From Rhabditophanes sp. KR3021 (taxonomy: Eukaryota > Nematoda > Chromadorea > Rhabditida > Alloionematidae), in assembly GCA_963281155.1 (NCBI GenBank), contig CAUJLY010000006.1:9920001-9984000 (forward strand): a stretch of DNA of 64,000 nt. The letters are read 5' to 3'. Below are positions 37,481 to 50,399 of this stretch, piece after piece (within the stretch, counting starts at the first letter, position 1; each line of letters opens with the position of its first letter). A model generated the notes under the pieces. It was not told the origin of the DNA, made no database searches, and worked only from the letters and a program-made list of their open reading frames with translations. The position numbers and the translations under genes were made by a program.

Positions 37481-39138
37481 TCACCATTTGACATTGAATG
37501 GGTCATTGGTTGGTGGTGCGGAGGTGAAATTTTCCATTCCACCATAGCCATTTGTGTTTCCATTTCCGTATTGGGTGTTGGAATTGAAGTTGTTGAAGTT
37601 GTCGGTGTTTTGATAGCCATTTTGGAATTGATCTGTTTTTGGGGGATTACCGGGTGGAGAAGGTCTGGGTGGTTTGTTTTGACCGCCACTTAATTTACGG
37701 CTTTCACCACCTTTGATTGGGTCGTAAGCGTAAACTTTACGCAGCATAATTAGGACAGGTAAGAAACCAATATTGAGGACGCAAATTAAAATATTGAGGG
37801 CAGTAAAACTGAAGGAAGCAACAATTCCTCCTGCGATTACAGGCCCAAAGGCATACGCTAAGCTGTAGGAAATGTCAGCGATAGCATAGACACTTCCATA
37901 CACGGAAACGTGCCTCGTATCAACTAAATATCCCAGCATAGGAAGTAATGAAGTATCAATTAAAGCAATTCCGAAGCAAATGGTGCTGAGAGGAATGATG
38001 ACTTGATAGATAGTTGACATGAATGGAACGACGGCACAACTGATGCCTTCCATGGCAAGCCCAATAGCAGCGAGGATCCAAGGAGATTGAGGGTAGTATT
38101 TCATTATCTTGACGGTAACAACAACTCCTAGAACATGGGGGAAGAAAGCGGGAAGCCAAACTAAGCCATACCACCAATCAGGTGTATCAGGCATCGTAGC
38201 ATTAATCCAATTACTGATTGTTGGTTCCAAGAAAGCAAGTGAGATATTGGCCATAATCAAAGCTCCTGAACAAATGGCTACAAAAGGATCCATGAATAAC
38301 TTCCACATTGGGGTTCCATTTTTCTTTTCGTCACTCTTGTTGTCTGAATTTAGTTGGGAACTGTATTGTTTCGGTTGAATGACCATGAATACCATAAACG
38401 CATCAATAAGACAAACCAGAGAGAGAATTAGGAAAGGAACTGGTTTGCCTGCTAAAGAATACAAAACTGATCCAAATGGCGGTGCAACTAAAGATCCAAA
38501 TGAAATAAAAGCTAAAGCTATTCCGAGGGCAATAGAACGTTCATTTTCTTCAGTGAATCTGTCAGCAATCATTGCTAATCCAGAAGTATCGGCAAAAGCG
38601 GACCCGAAGCCCTGTAAACAACATTTAATATTTATTTTTAAATAAATTCTCTTACCTGAAGTGACCGAGCAAAGAAAAGAACGCTATAACTTCGGCCAAG
38701 AGCGAATATAGCCGTTGAACTGAACATCACAATCAACCCAATTATCATCGGTATTTCATATCCAATTCTATCAATTATAAATCCAGACAAAGGATTGACA
38801 AAAATTTGCAACAAAGCTTTCGAAGCAAACAACCATCCTAGTTCTATATCTTCATTGAGGTAATCAACATGTCCTACTGACATTTGTATTAAAAAGCTGC
38901 CATTGTCAAGTCTGGTAGTTTCATTTGTCATATCATACGTTTCCTCATAGGCATGAATATTACGTAGATATTTTGGAATGATCGGAACAATGACCATGTA
39001 TAACATGTTGTCCAAGAGAAGAGCTATTGACACAACGACAAGGACAAGCTTCTTCTGAACTTCAATCGGTTTGGTGGCTTGTTCGATCCATTGTTTGACC
39101 CATTCCGTGTCACGATTAAGGATAGGAATGTTAACCAT
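37481..39138 (-). CDS. unc-17: Vesicular acetylcholine transporter
   Basis: Two exons, 39138-38656 and 38611-37481, with a 44-nt intron, give 536 residues, close to C. elegans UNC-17. Near-invariant VAChT blocks are present: VSIALLLDNMLYMVIVPIIP in TM1, ELGWLFASKALLQIFVNP, GFGSAFADTSGLAMIADRFT at the exon join, DTSLLPMLGYLVDTRHVSVY and YAIADISYSLAYAFGPVIAG. Twelve membrane segments fit the major facilitator fold. The acidic TM1 residue in LLLDN and the later family Asp residues are kept. The cytosolic tail is long, Asn/Gly/Pro-rich and ends DPFNVKW. Role: proton-driven loading of acetylcholine into synaptic vesicles. The stop lies about 400 nt upstream of the cha-1 start. No frame damage is seen. 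Confidence 0.97.
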
Positions 39139-39178
39139 GGCAAAGGATTAGGCTTAGTGGATCAAAATAATGGAACCA

Positions 39179-39180
39179 CT
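39179..39180 (-). other. Candidate splice acceptor for a shared cholinergic leader exon
   Basis: On the minus strand a pyrimidine-rich CTTAACTTCTGTCAG ends here, 40 nt before the unc-17 ATG. A second acceptor (CTTTTAAAG, AG at 37091-37090) sits 5 nt before the cha-1 ATG. In C. elegans both genes splice from one noncoding exon. These two acceptors would permit the same here, but the leader exon itself was not located and either site could instead receive a spliced leader. Confidence 0.4.
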
Positions 39181-42100
39181 GACAGAAGTTAAGTTTATAA
39201 GATAGATAGGTATTACAAAATGTAGTATTTTTGATGCCTTCTCCCACACTGTAAAGGATGCTATAGGAGTAAAGATGAGTATATAATAAATGTCAAGGAA
39301 GTAAGTTACATTAATGTTTTTTCTGTGTTCGTCTTGTCGTTCACAAGGATGATAAAACTGTATTTTTGAGTCTCAAATTTTATTTATTGCAGTATTGTGG
39401 GTCCCTAAAACATAGTATAAATTTGAATTGCAAAAGTGGTGTACATTCAAAAATGGCAATAGAAAAGAATGAATAATTGGTTGGGGTTGTAGTATATATC
39501 TAGTATAATATAAATGATAAGATGTCAAATGGGTTAAAAAATCATTATTGGGTAATGGTGTGATGAAATTTATATATTATGGCAGATAACATAATAAGTC
39601 GTTTCTTTTATTTTTTAAAATACATCACTTTCTTTTTATTAAAAAGAAAAGATCTACATCATTAAAGACTAGATATAAAGTATTTAAAATATATGCAATA
39701 TATAAAGCATATGAAACAGGGTTAATGTATGGGCAAAATTTGATTTGAATCTCGTGAGACTTGTAAAGATCCTTTTGGGTACATTAAGTGTATCAAAACA
39801 ATATTTGCCATACAAATAATGAAATAATGATAATGCATGGTTATCAATGATACAACAGTTTCATAATGTGAACTGTTTTATTGTTGATAATGAGGAGTAG
39901 GCACCTTCACTAACTTGTAAGTAACTTAAAATAGAATACTATATTTCACAAAAGACAAGGACAGTAGCAATGGGAATTGAAACATAGAAGGGGATTCTAC
40001 ACAACGTAACCGGGTCTTTTAACTATCGGGACATAATTTTAAAGATGGACTTAAGGCATATGGATGAGTACTTTCGGTGAAATAAACTGTTTTTAAAATT
40101 TTGTAATAATTTTTTGTTTATTTTCAATAATAAAATACGGTTCATTGGATATGACTTTAATTATGTCTAAAGTGAATTTCGTATCATAACACCCCAACTA
40201 AACATTTGTTAGCTAAATTGAGGAAGATAAATATTTTTGACTGAATACTCACTCCTGCCTTTAATATCCATGTAAGCCACAAAACAGACGATCAAACCAT
40301 CTACAAAGGTTTTTGAAATAAAGGGCAAGCGTTTGTTGCAAAAAACCTTAAGACAATAATCAAATGTAGTGTGCAATTATGAGGGTGCATCCAAGATGGT
40401 TGAAAAAATGTGGCAGTACATAATTAAAAAAAGAATATATATGAAAGTCAAATGTATGCATATAATTTTAGTTTTTAGGTGATAAAAAATCTCACCTTAA
40501 TTTGAATTTTAAACTGTGTCAAAATTTGAAGAATATGAGTCCAGTCAGTGTATTATTTACAGCAAAATTAGTGTCTGCAATTCGGTGGTTTTTAGAAGCT
40601 GACTTGTCAAAATAAGTGAACAAAAATAAAGTAAAGTAATAATCTAGCAATTTATGTACAGTATGGTAAACCTGTAATTAAATATAAAAAGTAAAATACT
40701 TGAATTTAGGTGGATGTTTCAGAATATATTATACATTCCAATAAATAGGTTTCTTGAGGAATACAAAATTTGAGTACGAGTCATAATGAAATATTCGCTT
40801 TTTGCTAAAGTGAATTAGGTTGCGTATGCATAAACTTAACTACAAATGAATGATTTTTGGTATCAAATTATTCCTAGTGTCTTACGTTTTTCACAAGATG
40901 TGGAGGATTGAACGTGTTGTTGGTTGTTTTATTATGATGAATATTTCAGTGCACGAATTACTTAAGATTTCGAAGCAAAATATTTGTATGCAAGAAAAAG
41001 AAGTTGTTAGTGTCATTGTGGAGGAAAGTTTGCATTTGTTATAAAGAATAAACTGCTATAAATGGAGGAATAGGAGTGAACTAAAAAATGAAACCACATA
41101 CATTTTTTGCAATTAACAATAATCTCATTTTGCATGGGAAACGGTGAAAATACATGGTTGGGTTACTAAAACAAGGACTTTTCCGAAAATGACTTCTTAT
41201 TTTTCTACAAGACAAATAATATTTGTAGACATCAACACACGCAATCAGCCTCACTTAAAAGCTCAAGTTTCAAACTTTTTGGTATATAGAGAATATTATA
41301 GAGACTAAGGAATGAAATTAACACACTTTCTTTACTCAATCTGATGAGATATATATTATATGTATTTAAATTTTAAACTACAAAATTAAAACACATGCAT
41401 CTACATGGGATGTTATTTCTTATTTAAAAGGGGCTTGTTGTTTTAGGTAAAAATATAAATAAGCTATAAAGCCGACGACCTAACAATTCCCTTTCTCAAA
41501 CTTTTTCAGTTTAAATTGGGCTAATATAAAGATATATTTACCTAATGATGCTGTTTATTATATATTTCCAATTTCAATTAAACTATAATGATGACTTCTC
41601 CTTCATCCTAATAAATCTTATGCAAGCCCAATATGTCGGGAAATGTTCTCTTCAATTTTATCTCACTAAAAAATTAAACCAAAAAGAAGATATAGAGGAA
41701 GTGATTTATTAGGTCTGTCAAAGCAATAAAATTGAAACCAATAAATCCTTCTAATAATAGTTTCCTAAAGGTGCAAACCCATCATAATAATTATTACATG
41801 TACCCAACAATAAAGTAGTATCTAAGGAGATAGGAAAGATAAATAAAATGATGAAAGCTATAGAGATATATTGTCTTGAACAAAAATGATTTTCTTGCTC
41901 CTTAATTGGTATCTATAGCTTGTTCTCTTTTTGATAAAGTACATTTGATATTTTAGTAAATTATACCCCTCGTAACAACCAGATTTGTTGAATTTGATAA
42001 TTGGCATGACATTTTAGGGGCTTGGAAAGGATAATGCCAAACTATGAATAGAGAAACCTTAATTAGGGACCTTTAAAATTATAGAAAGATGACTAAATAA

Positions 42101-45100
42101 CTTTTAATTTTGATGAACTATTACACAATACCATTATGGAAGTTCAAGCATACTTGGTTTTATCAAAATATATAATTAAGGTTGCTTTGTTGCAGAGATA
42201 AAATGTTTGTCAATTAAAAATTTAAATATATTAAATATATCATAGTTTAAAGTTATGAGTTTAGTTTGGAAAGAATTTTAAATGTATCAAATGAAAGTTG
42301 GTAGATGTTTGAAGAAGAATTGTAGAATATGACGTCAAAAACTTAAAATACTCCCGAGATGATAGTATCAAGAAAGAAAAACAAAGAAAAGAAATGGTAA
42401 AGTAAAAGGATACAAATTTTTAAGCTGATATTTGAAATCTTTTGTGCTCAAACTTTGACACATCCAAAAGCATAACCAAATTTGTCTTAACTTTATAAAT
42501 CTTTTTTGTGTCTACTTAACTCCATATAATAAAATAATAAAAAATAGATATGTATTGAAAACAACAAAAAGTACCACATGGTAACAAGCTAATTTACATC
42601 CTAGATTTGAGATAAACTGAAAGACACAAAAATTTCGAAGAAATATCTTTTATATACACGAGTATACAATATCCAATTTGTAGCAGTGTAAACTTTATAT
42701 AAGTTCTAATTTGTTTTATATTGTTATTCCATGAGCTCTATTTAAAATGACGATGCACATGAAAAATCGTCCTCATCGTCAACGGACCCGAAAAGCATCC
42801 CATAACTAAATAATCATCTCGTAATAGGGAAAACATTTTCATTAAATAAACTGTCTATTTTTTTAACCAAATCTTTGTCTACTGTGGCCTCTACAAAATA
42901 ATAGAGGAAACAAGGCAAAAAGATTTGATAAAGTAATGTAAAAGTTTTGACTTTATTCAAAAATTGGGCACTATAGGGTGAAATATTTGCACATTTGACA
43001 ATAAACAGGATACATAGTAAAGTTCTAGCTTTGTACAAGCAAATTACGATGATTTCATTATGATAGGAGAAAATGTATGCATATTTGTGGTAATGATTAT
43101 TTGATAACTATAAAGGCAAATTGTTTTTCATTGTCACACACTAGCTTGGGATGTTTCATAAACTATTTATTGTCAAATGTTTTTTACCATAACTTTAGGT
43201 CAATCCGAAAAAATAAATTTTGTGAAAATGATTCAGAGATGATTAAAAGATGTTCGGAATGAAAGTTTTAACAACAAGCATAAATGTAGCACAATCATTA
43301 GTTCCTTATACAGAGTAATAATAATATATCAATGTGAAAGAAAACATATTGGCAAAACATTTAGTCAGCTTAAACAATATTTGGTACTAATACTTTTTTG
43401 TGGTTACCTAAAAATTCATAATTAATTTTGCTTTACAGCCTACGATTGAAATTCAAACAAAAGTAGATGTTGTATATGGAAGTATCTTTTGAAATCCAAA
43501 CAAAATAACTTTGATTATTATAGATGAAAAGAATAACTAATTAAGCTGAATGAAACGGCAATATTGTCTATTTTGGTAAATGATAATATATAGTATAGAA
43601 GAGAATAACGAACTTGGAGATTGAATTTACTCACTCCTAATAATGACATATATACACTCCGCTTCCAATTAAAAATGCAATAAAGTTTATAAATCTAAAG
43701 GGATATGAAAATTTATCGCAGTGCCAAAGATAAAAATGAATCGCGTGCAACTTTTGTTTTTTTGTTTTGCTTGTTAAGGAAAAGTAATATTGTATCTAAA
43801 ATATGTGGGGATACATATTTATTTGAATGTACAAAAGTGTACAATCTAAAGTTACCATATATTTGGGAATGTTTATTTAGATGGGTTAATCAACTAAATA
43901 GGATAAGGAAGTATGGTCCAACTAATTGATAATTAAATTAATTTTGTAAGAATTAACAAAATCATATTACAAGTATCAAATTCGGTGAATATTGCCAGCA
44001 CAAAAACGTATAGTCAAGTTGGTGGAGTATCCTTTTTTTGTTATGACACTATAAGAATACTTGAATAAACTTTTTTTAAATGAAGGCTTATCTCAGTACC
44101 ATTGCTAACATCAATCTTTTTGGAAATAGTAAGAAAGATGATTTGTGTGTGGGTTAGATATATCTAAATAAAGAGATACATTTTTACAAAAAAAGATAAC
44201 TGAATAAAAAAGGCACACTTTATATGGTGATAATTACGTTTAAAAAAGCTCTGGATTCAATACAAAAAGTTAATGTCAAAATCTTGAATTACTAATAAGG
44301 ACATTATCATTGAGAAAGTTTAGCAAGTACTATCACTATTCATCTGGCTTTAATATGTTCCCATCACCTTCCAATTATGTATCCACTCTCACATTTACTA
44401 TCTTTGACGAACAAATCTCAATTTATTGCCATCTAATCAAACTATTCATTTACCAAAGTCCGTGGATAAATTAAATTGATGTTGCATTTTTCACTTTAAA
44501 TTTGCATAAAATTTGGATTCTAAATAAATGGCAATCTTTTGACAAAAAAGACAAATCAGTAATTCTTCAAATTAATAATCAGAATCATTAACATTAATAG
44601 TCAGAATTATTAATAACAATTATTATTTGTGAGTATATAAAATATTTTGAATTTAAAGTTTGAACATATTTCATGTACATTTGAAATCCAATTCCTTATC
44701 TTAGTACATTTGCCACAACCAAACCCTATCCTTTCCCATCAACCCCACCAACCACATGGGATTTCGATATTATGGTGAGAAAGGCATCCACCAAAAAATT
44801 CTAAACTTCCCTTTATTGACGAGGAGAGATTTTGTTTTTAAGCTAAACGACATGAAATAATTACGGTTAATTATTTGTGAAATTAAGGTAAATAATATGC
44901 GTTATTACCTTCATTCAAATTGAATTTGTTAATGAGTGGTGGGTACTTAGTTTGAGAAAAGTAACATCAAAGGAAAGAATTTATTCAATTCAAGATTGGG
45001 TGTTTTAATTATAAAATTACTATTATACACAACAACTTATTCTGATTCAATTTAATTCACACGCACCAATTTTTTACTTCACATTTTCATTTAATATGAT

Positions 45101-45301
45101 AAGCAACATCTGACTAGGTATATGTTAGGCTACGAGACAAAAAAGGAGCATCAAGGTTTGGTGTTTTTGGTATTTAATATCTAAACATTAGATCTTATCA
45201 ATTTTCGGCAATCACAAATACATGATTTATAAATTAAAGTGTTTAACCAACGTCGTTTAATGTTCTAATACTTTCCAGCCGTAATTTGCAACCACTAAAT
45301 T
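39181..45301. other. Long gene-free region upstream of the cholinergic locus
   Basis: About 6.1 kb with no convincing gene. It lies between the 5' side of unc-17/cha-1 (minus) and the 5' end of ferroportin (plus), so both promoters must be in it, along with any common first exon of the cholinergic locus. A minus-strand frame near 42814-43038 has a hydrophobic run and a TTTTGTAG acceptor, but no start codon or donor. Other open frames look random. Confidence 0.5.
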
Positions 45302-46884
45302 ATGATACCTAGAACAAAAGTTAATATTTTATTTTATTCTGCCTATGCTTTAAGTGTATTTGTAAGGAATCATTTCAATTTATTTGATTAATTAATTGGT
45401 CTTTCTTCACTTTCTTTCTTGTAGGGCAATAAATTATGGATTTTTGCTTTTATTGTTTTGTTAAATAAATTGGGCGGTGGAGAAGCAGTCACCCAATATA
45501 TGTTAATAGAATCAATTATTCAAATATGTTTAACTTCCTTTTGTGCAAGTAAAATAGATAAAAATAATCGTTTTAAAGGTAAAAGGAATCTTTAAGTATC
45601 TTTAAAAAATGTTATAGGTGTCTTGGCATTAAACATAATCTCCAAGATAAGTATTTTTCTCACCATGCCATTAGTTTATTACATCACCAAATACACAACA
45701 AATCCAAACAAACAAAGTAATGTATGGATTTTGGCAACAATCCTTTTTTCAATATTCGCATCTTTTTCATTTGCACTTTCCAAGACAGCTCTCACAAAAG
45801 ACTGGTTATTTGTGTTGGCAAAAAAGGATAGTTTGATTGATGAGGTTGGAGAGAATAAGATTTCAAAGTTATCTCTTCACAATTCATTTGCTAACATCAT
45901 TTACCAATTGTCTTCTGTCATTGAACCATACCTTTCTGCTGCCATCTTTTATTTTTTCGAAGTTGAGGTTGTTTGTAGAGTTATTGGGACTATTAATATT
46001 GCCTTAGGAATCACGGAGTACTTTTTTCTTAAACATGTCTACAGAAATGTCCCAACTCTCAAAGGCAAAAAAGTCGCAGAAGGAGATGGAACTGAAATGG
46101 TTGATTTGATGAATGCTCCCCCGAATGCAACCGAAACAGTCAACTCCAACATGGATTTCTACGAAAAAAAAGTGGGTGTTCATATAAAAAATCTTTTAGT
46201 TTATTTTACCCAACCAACGTCAGTAATTGCATTATCATTAGTGATGCTGTACTTTACAGTCCTTGAGTTTGATGGTTTTTCAATTAATTATGCCCTTGAA
46301 AATAAAGTTGATCAGGCTGTTTTGGGCAATTTTCGAAGTATGGGGGCTGTGTTTGGGCTGTTGGGGTCTGTTTCGTTTCCTTTTATTGAGAAGGTTATTG
46401 GGATTCAGGTTACTGGGCTGGTGGGATTTGTTGTAAGAATCTAGTTTGACTAGCTTAGTTTGATTATCTTTTTTAGTTGCATCAATCTTTTTTGTGGGCT
46501 TCAGTAGTGTCGATGTTTTTACCAGGAAGTAAATATCGGTTGCTTGATGAGCAATCTGAGGAATGGAAGAATTCAAAAACTAGCATCCATACTTTCTTAG
46601 CGGGGATCACCTGCTCGAGATTCGGACTATGGTTGTTGGATATGTCAATCACTCAACAAATTCAACTTTCAATCGATCCTTCAATTATGAATTTAATATT
46701 CGGTTATCAAAGCGTATTTTGCCAGATAGCGACGCTTTTAAGAAATTACTGTGTCATCCAAATTCCCGATATAGACGAGTATGGGACTCTCGTGATTTTG
46801 TCTATTTGCTCAGCTATATTTGCCCTATGTCTATACATAACATCCATGGTACATAAGAAAATTAAAGAAAGATTTCTTACCTAA
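45302..46884 (+). CDS. SLC40A1: Ferroportin (iron exporter)
   Basis: Four exons (45302-45361, 45425-45578, 45618-46432, 46477-46884) with introns of 63, 39 and 44 nt encode 478 residues. The exon joins rebuild YALSVFGNKLWIF and DKNNRFKGVLALN, matching TM1-TM3 of ferroportin. Later family blocks are TALTKDWLFVLA, YFTVLEFDGFSINYAL and SRFGLWLLDMSITQQIQ. The protein is about 90 residues shorter than human because the extracellular and central loops are short, as usual in nematode FPN-1 proteins. Role: export of ferrous iron across the plasma membrane. An AATAAA at 46906-46911 follows the stop by about 20 nt. Confidence 0.93.
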
Positions 46885-47097
46885 CTTGAATTTAACATCA
46901 TAATTAATAAAAAATAAGTGTATTTATGTTGAACTTCCTCTTAACTTATACAAGTAATGTAGAATTGAAGCTAAACTGGACATTTAAAAAAAGTTAATTA
47001 TTATTTTATTTGACGTTAGCATTATCATTATAAAGGTTATTGACATCAAAGTCCATTCACTTTGATTGTACTTTTGATTGGGTGTACTTTGAGTTAA

Positions 47098-48275
47098 TTA
47101 CCCAAGCAACACCTTCTTCATACGAGCATCAGTGAGGCGATTGTGACAACCAACGACGTGGGGTCCATTGTCGGAACAACCACAACCACATTTGGGTGAA
47201 CTGAAAACAATTGAAATGGATGTAATTTAGTCTAAATTAAAATCTTACCATAAATACTGTAAAAGAGGTACCTTGTACATTCCACAAAAATCAACAAACT
47301 TGATATGTTCAAAACGTGCTTCAAAATAAACACCGCCACAATGTGGATTGACACATTCATGGGCGCTATTTAAATAAGTGATTAAAGCACTTGGTAAAAT
47401 ATGATTGATTTGATTGCATGGAATATTTTTTCTAACAGCTCGCCCAGCTATTTCCATTAACGAGGGTGGACTGAAAGCCATGTCATCGACGAATTTTCTT
47501 ACTAAGGGATTGTTACGGAGCGACAAGGAATGCAAGTTTTCAAGTTTTATGATTTGGGGTGGCAAGGTACGGATTAGGTTGTTGTGAAGAGAAAGACGTT
47601 GAAGGTTTTGGAGGCCAGCCAAGGACTGTGGTAGAGTTGTGAGTTGATTATCACAAAGAACAAGACAAGTCAATTGCCTCAATGCTCCGATCGTGTCTGG
47701 AATTTCAGCTAATCTATTTCCACCAAGATACAAGACCTTAAGTTTTTTGATTTTGTCAATATGACGAGGGATGATTTCGAGACGGTTATCACCCAAGTGC
47801 AAAGTATTAAGATGGTTCAATTCAAATAAAACCTCTGGAAAAGTTGAGATTTCATTACCCGAAATATTAATTTCATTCAGCATTCCTAATTTGGAAAGAA
47901 ACTTTGGGATTGTTTGGAGACAATTGTTGCGAATGTCTAGATGACGAAGGTGAGACAAAGTAGTTATTTCTTCAGGTATAACACGCAAAGACAATTCGCA
48001 TACCTCTAATCTAAATGTATTGTTTTATGTCTAAGTTGTGACTTGTGAAACCGATAAAGTTACCTTCTCAAATTAACAAATTTAAAAACATCCAAAGGAA
48101 TGACTTCAAACAAATTTCTCGAAATAATAAGGCATTCAATTCGTTCAGGAGTCAAGTCACGATGAATTTTTTTGATGTATGTTTTGTCGAAGGTTTGCAG
48201 CTGTTTGTCTGATAAATCTGCGGTCAAATATTGTATAACATTACTTGTAGAGGGAGAAGATTCTAAAAATTCCAT
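47098..48275 (-). CDS. LRRC58: Leucine-rich repeat protein, LRRC58 family
   Basis: Three exons (48275-48064, 48010-47249, 47200-47098) with introns of 53 and 48 nt give 358 residues. About eight LRRs of the short 23-residue type run from near residue 40 to 235 (for example LNTLHLGDNRLEIIPRHIDK). The family C-terminus follows: NPHCGGVYFEARFEHIKFVD (human has PKCGGVYFD at this place) and FCGMYKVPLLQYLCSP, a Cys-rich CGCGCSDNGP patch and the end KKVLLG. The final splice converts a stop to the LCSP run, which confirms the last exon. Known role: substrate receptor recently linked to ubiquitin ligase control in animals; a scaffold role in this species is inferred. Minus-strand AATAAA at 47010-47005. 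Confidence 0.93.
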
Positions 48276-49866
48276 CTTATTATAGTTTACTGTATAGTTG
48301 TTTATGGTTTTAATGCTGTAAATAACCTTCAGATATGTAACTGTTTGAATTATTAGAACACAATAAATGGTATGGTTTATCTAAAAAATGGTTTTACGTT
48401 ATTTTGTGTTTAAATTAATTGTTGGGCGATGTTGTGGTTTGGATGTAGTGTAATGTTAAAAGAGTGGAAGTAAACGTATGAATCGCGATAAGAAAGCTTA
48501 AAATTAGCACAGTTAATTAAATGAACGTACATGTTTGTGAGTGTAAATGCAAAACTTTTAAATTGGTTAGATGCTTTTATTATCACATCTTTCTTTTAAA
48601 AAGCGAAAGGCGTTAACAATTGCATCAGAATTATAAAAATTGATAACTTTTTTCGAAACTTATATAGGTATCATAAATGGACTTTAAAGTAAAAAGGGAA
48701 GAAACAAGAGTACACAACACAAAAATATAGGTACACATTTGAATACAAGGGATGGGTATCACATGAAATCGTACTTAAATTGCTTGTAAACTTCTGTATT
48801 AGCGATATAATTAAGCGCCTTTTATATGCTTTCATACTAATGATCAAAATGGGACGGGAATGCCATAAAAAAGCATGATATGTAAGGTGTGATTCAATAT
48901 TAATTACATTAAGCAAGGGTACAACGATCAGCGAAAGAATACCTAGTGTATTCTCAACGATAGTGTAACCCCTTTGACAAAAGCACAATCAAACTGTAGA
49001 TATACCTTCAGTTATTTTGTCGAGCTGTAAAAGGTTTTTATAAGATCGAATAACCTTGTAATAAACATCAATTCTTCATAGACAATTTTTAAGATTAATG
49101 GTTGAAATTTGTGTAGCCTAATTGGTGCTAGTTGTCGTGTGAAATGCACGTTAGTTCCCCTAGGATGCTATAGTAAGACACATGATCTTTGACAATGCAC
49201 TATAATCAAAGAACCTAATGAAGATTTTAGTATTAATTGTGTAGCTAGCTTGCATATTTTTTGTTACCTGCACAAAAACAACTTAAAAAAGAGTAAATTA
49301 GAAGGAGAATATTAAGTTAAAAAACTGTCGCTTATGTATTTATTTTCTAAACTTCTTCAAATAAACATGTATCTGTTTTTTTGGTGAATAAGTTGTCTGT
49401 TACGTTGGTGTCGTTAAGTTGCGCTTTTTGCCTTATTTATAATTAAAAGTTTAAGAAAATAATTTAAAAGGAAAATATTAGTGTTATTAAAAACAAAAAT
49501 TATTCTTTAAAAACGGACCAGCTAATAAAAGATATTAGTCTCCTTATTTAAAGTATACAAAAATTCCACTCGTTTGTCTGCAATCAGATTAAAAACATAC
49601 ACATTTCGAATGGCGGAATAATTTTATCTACTTTATTTATTGAAAAATCCGTGGCTGATCAAAATAAGTGTACACATTGATATAAAAATTATGAAGTAAA
49701 AGGAAGAGTATTTATACAAAAATTATACAAATAAACATTTATACATAAGCAATTTATATATAACTACAAGAAGATTCAGAATATTGTGTATTAATTGAAA
49801 TTCAAAGATCAGTTGTTGCGTAACTGGATTTATTGAACAAGATTAATCATATGTTAGGTAGTGTGT
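48276..49866. other. Intergenic, no gene recognised
   Basis: About 1.6 kb between the LRRC58 5' end and the LEPROT 3' end. A 105-codon minus frame at 48671-48988 is hydrophobic but has no splice or family support. Minus-strand AATAAA for LEPROT is at 49834-49829. Confidence 0.5.
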
Positions 49867-50399
49867 CTAAAATGGACTGGTGTAGCTGCTTTCGTTTCCG
49901 CAGATGTAGAAGTAGTAGATGATGTCTCCGAAGATCACGATATTAGCTAGACACGTCAAGACGCATGATCCTACTGCAATCTAAATGTAATTTCGTAAAT
50001 ATTTTTTTATTTATTCAGTTGTTTACTTACAACTTCAGTATGGGCAAACACAAGTGGTAAGGCGAATGCTGAAAGCACAATACTTGTTGTAAGGAATACT
50101 GCTAATTCATACAAAGCTGAATTTGATGACATTCCGTGGCTAAACGCCTTTGAAATTGAGATCGGAATTGGGGACAAGACATAGAATACCATAACAAACA
50201 TGGGCCACCATGACCTTAAATATTACACATTATTGATTCGTCAAAACAAGTTGTTTATTTACCCGTAGGAAGGCAATGCACATGCCAACACCAAAAATGT
50301 TAACCCTGCAACAACAGCAAAAGCCAATGCAGCGATAGCTAAAAGATTAGTTAATGTAAACTCAAATTTAAATATTAACTTACTTCTCACAGACGTCAT
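49867..50399 (-). CDS. LEPROT: LEPROT / Vps55-family endosomal membrane protein
   Basis: Four exons (50399-50384, 50338-50263, 50214-50031, 49980-49867) with introns of 45-50 nt give 129 residues, the usual size. The first exon is only 16 nt. The joined sequence begins MTSVRTIAALAFAVVAGLTF and continues ALPSYGSWWPMFVMVFYVLS, SPIPISISKAF and ELAVFLTTSIVLSAFALPLV. These four hydrophobic segments and the SPIP motif define the family. Known role: with Vps68 or partners, late-endosome to vacuole/lysosome transport; the vertebrate member limits surface receptor levels. The C-terminus is short and polar. Intact. Confidence 0.93.

Noticed and set aside
42814..43038. Minus-strand frame with a hydrophobic start, possible secreted peptide
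   Set aside because: An acceptor exists before the last 25 codons, but no ATG or good donor could be found upstream.
48671..48988. 105-codon hydrophobic minus frame
   Set aside because: No splice signals, homology or recognisable membrane-protein motif.
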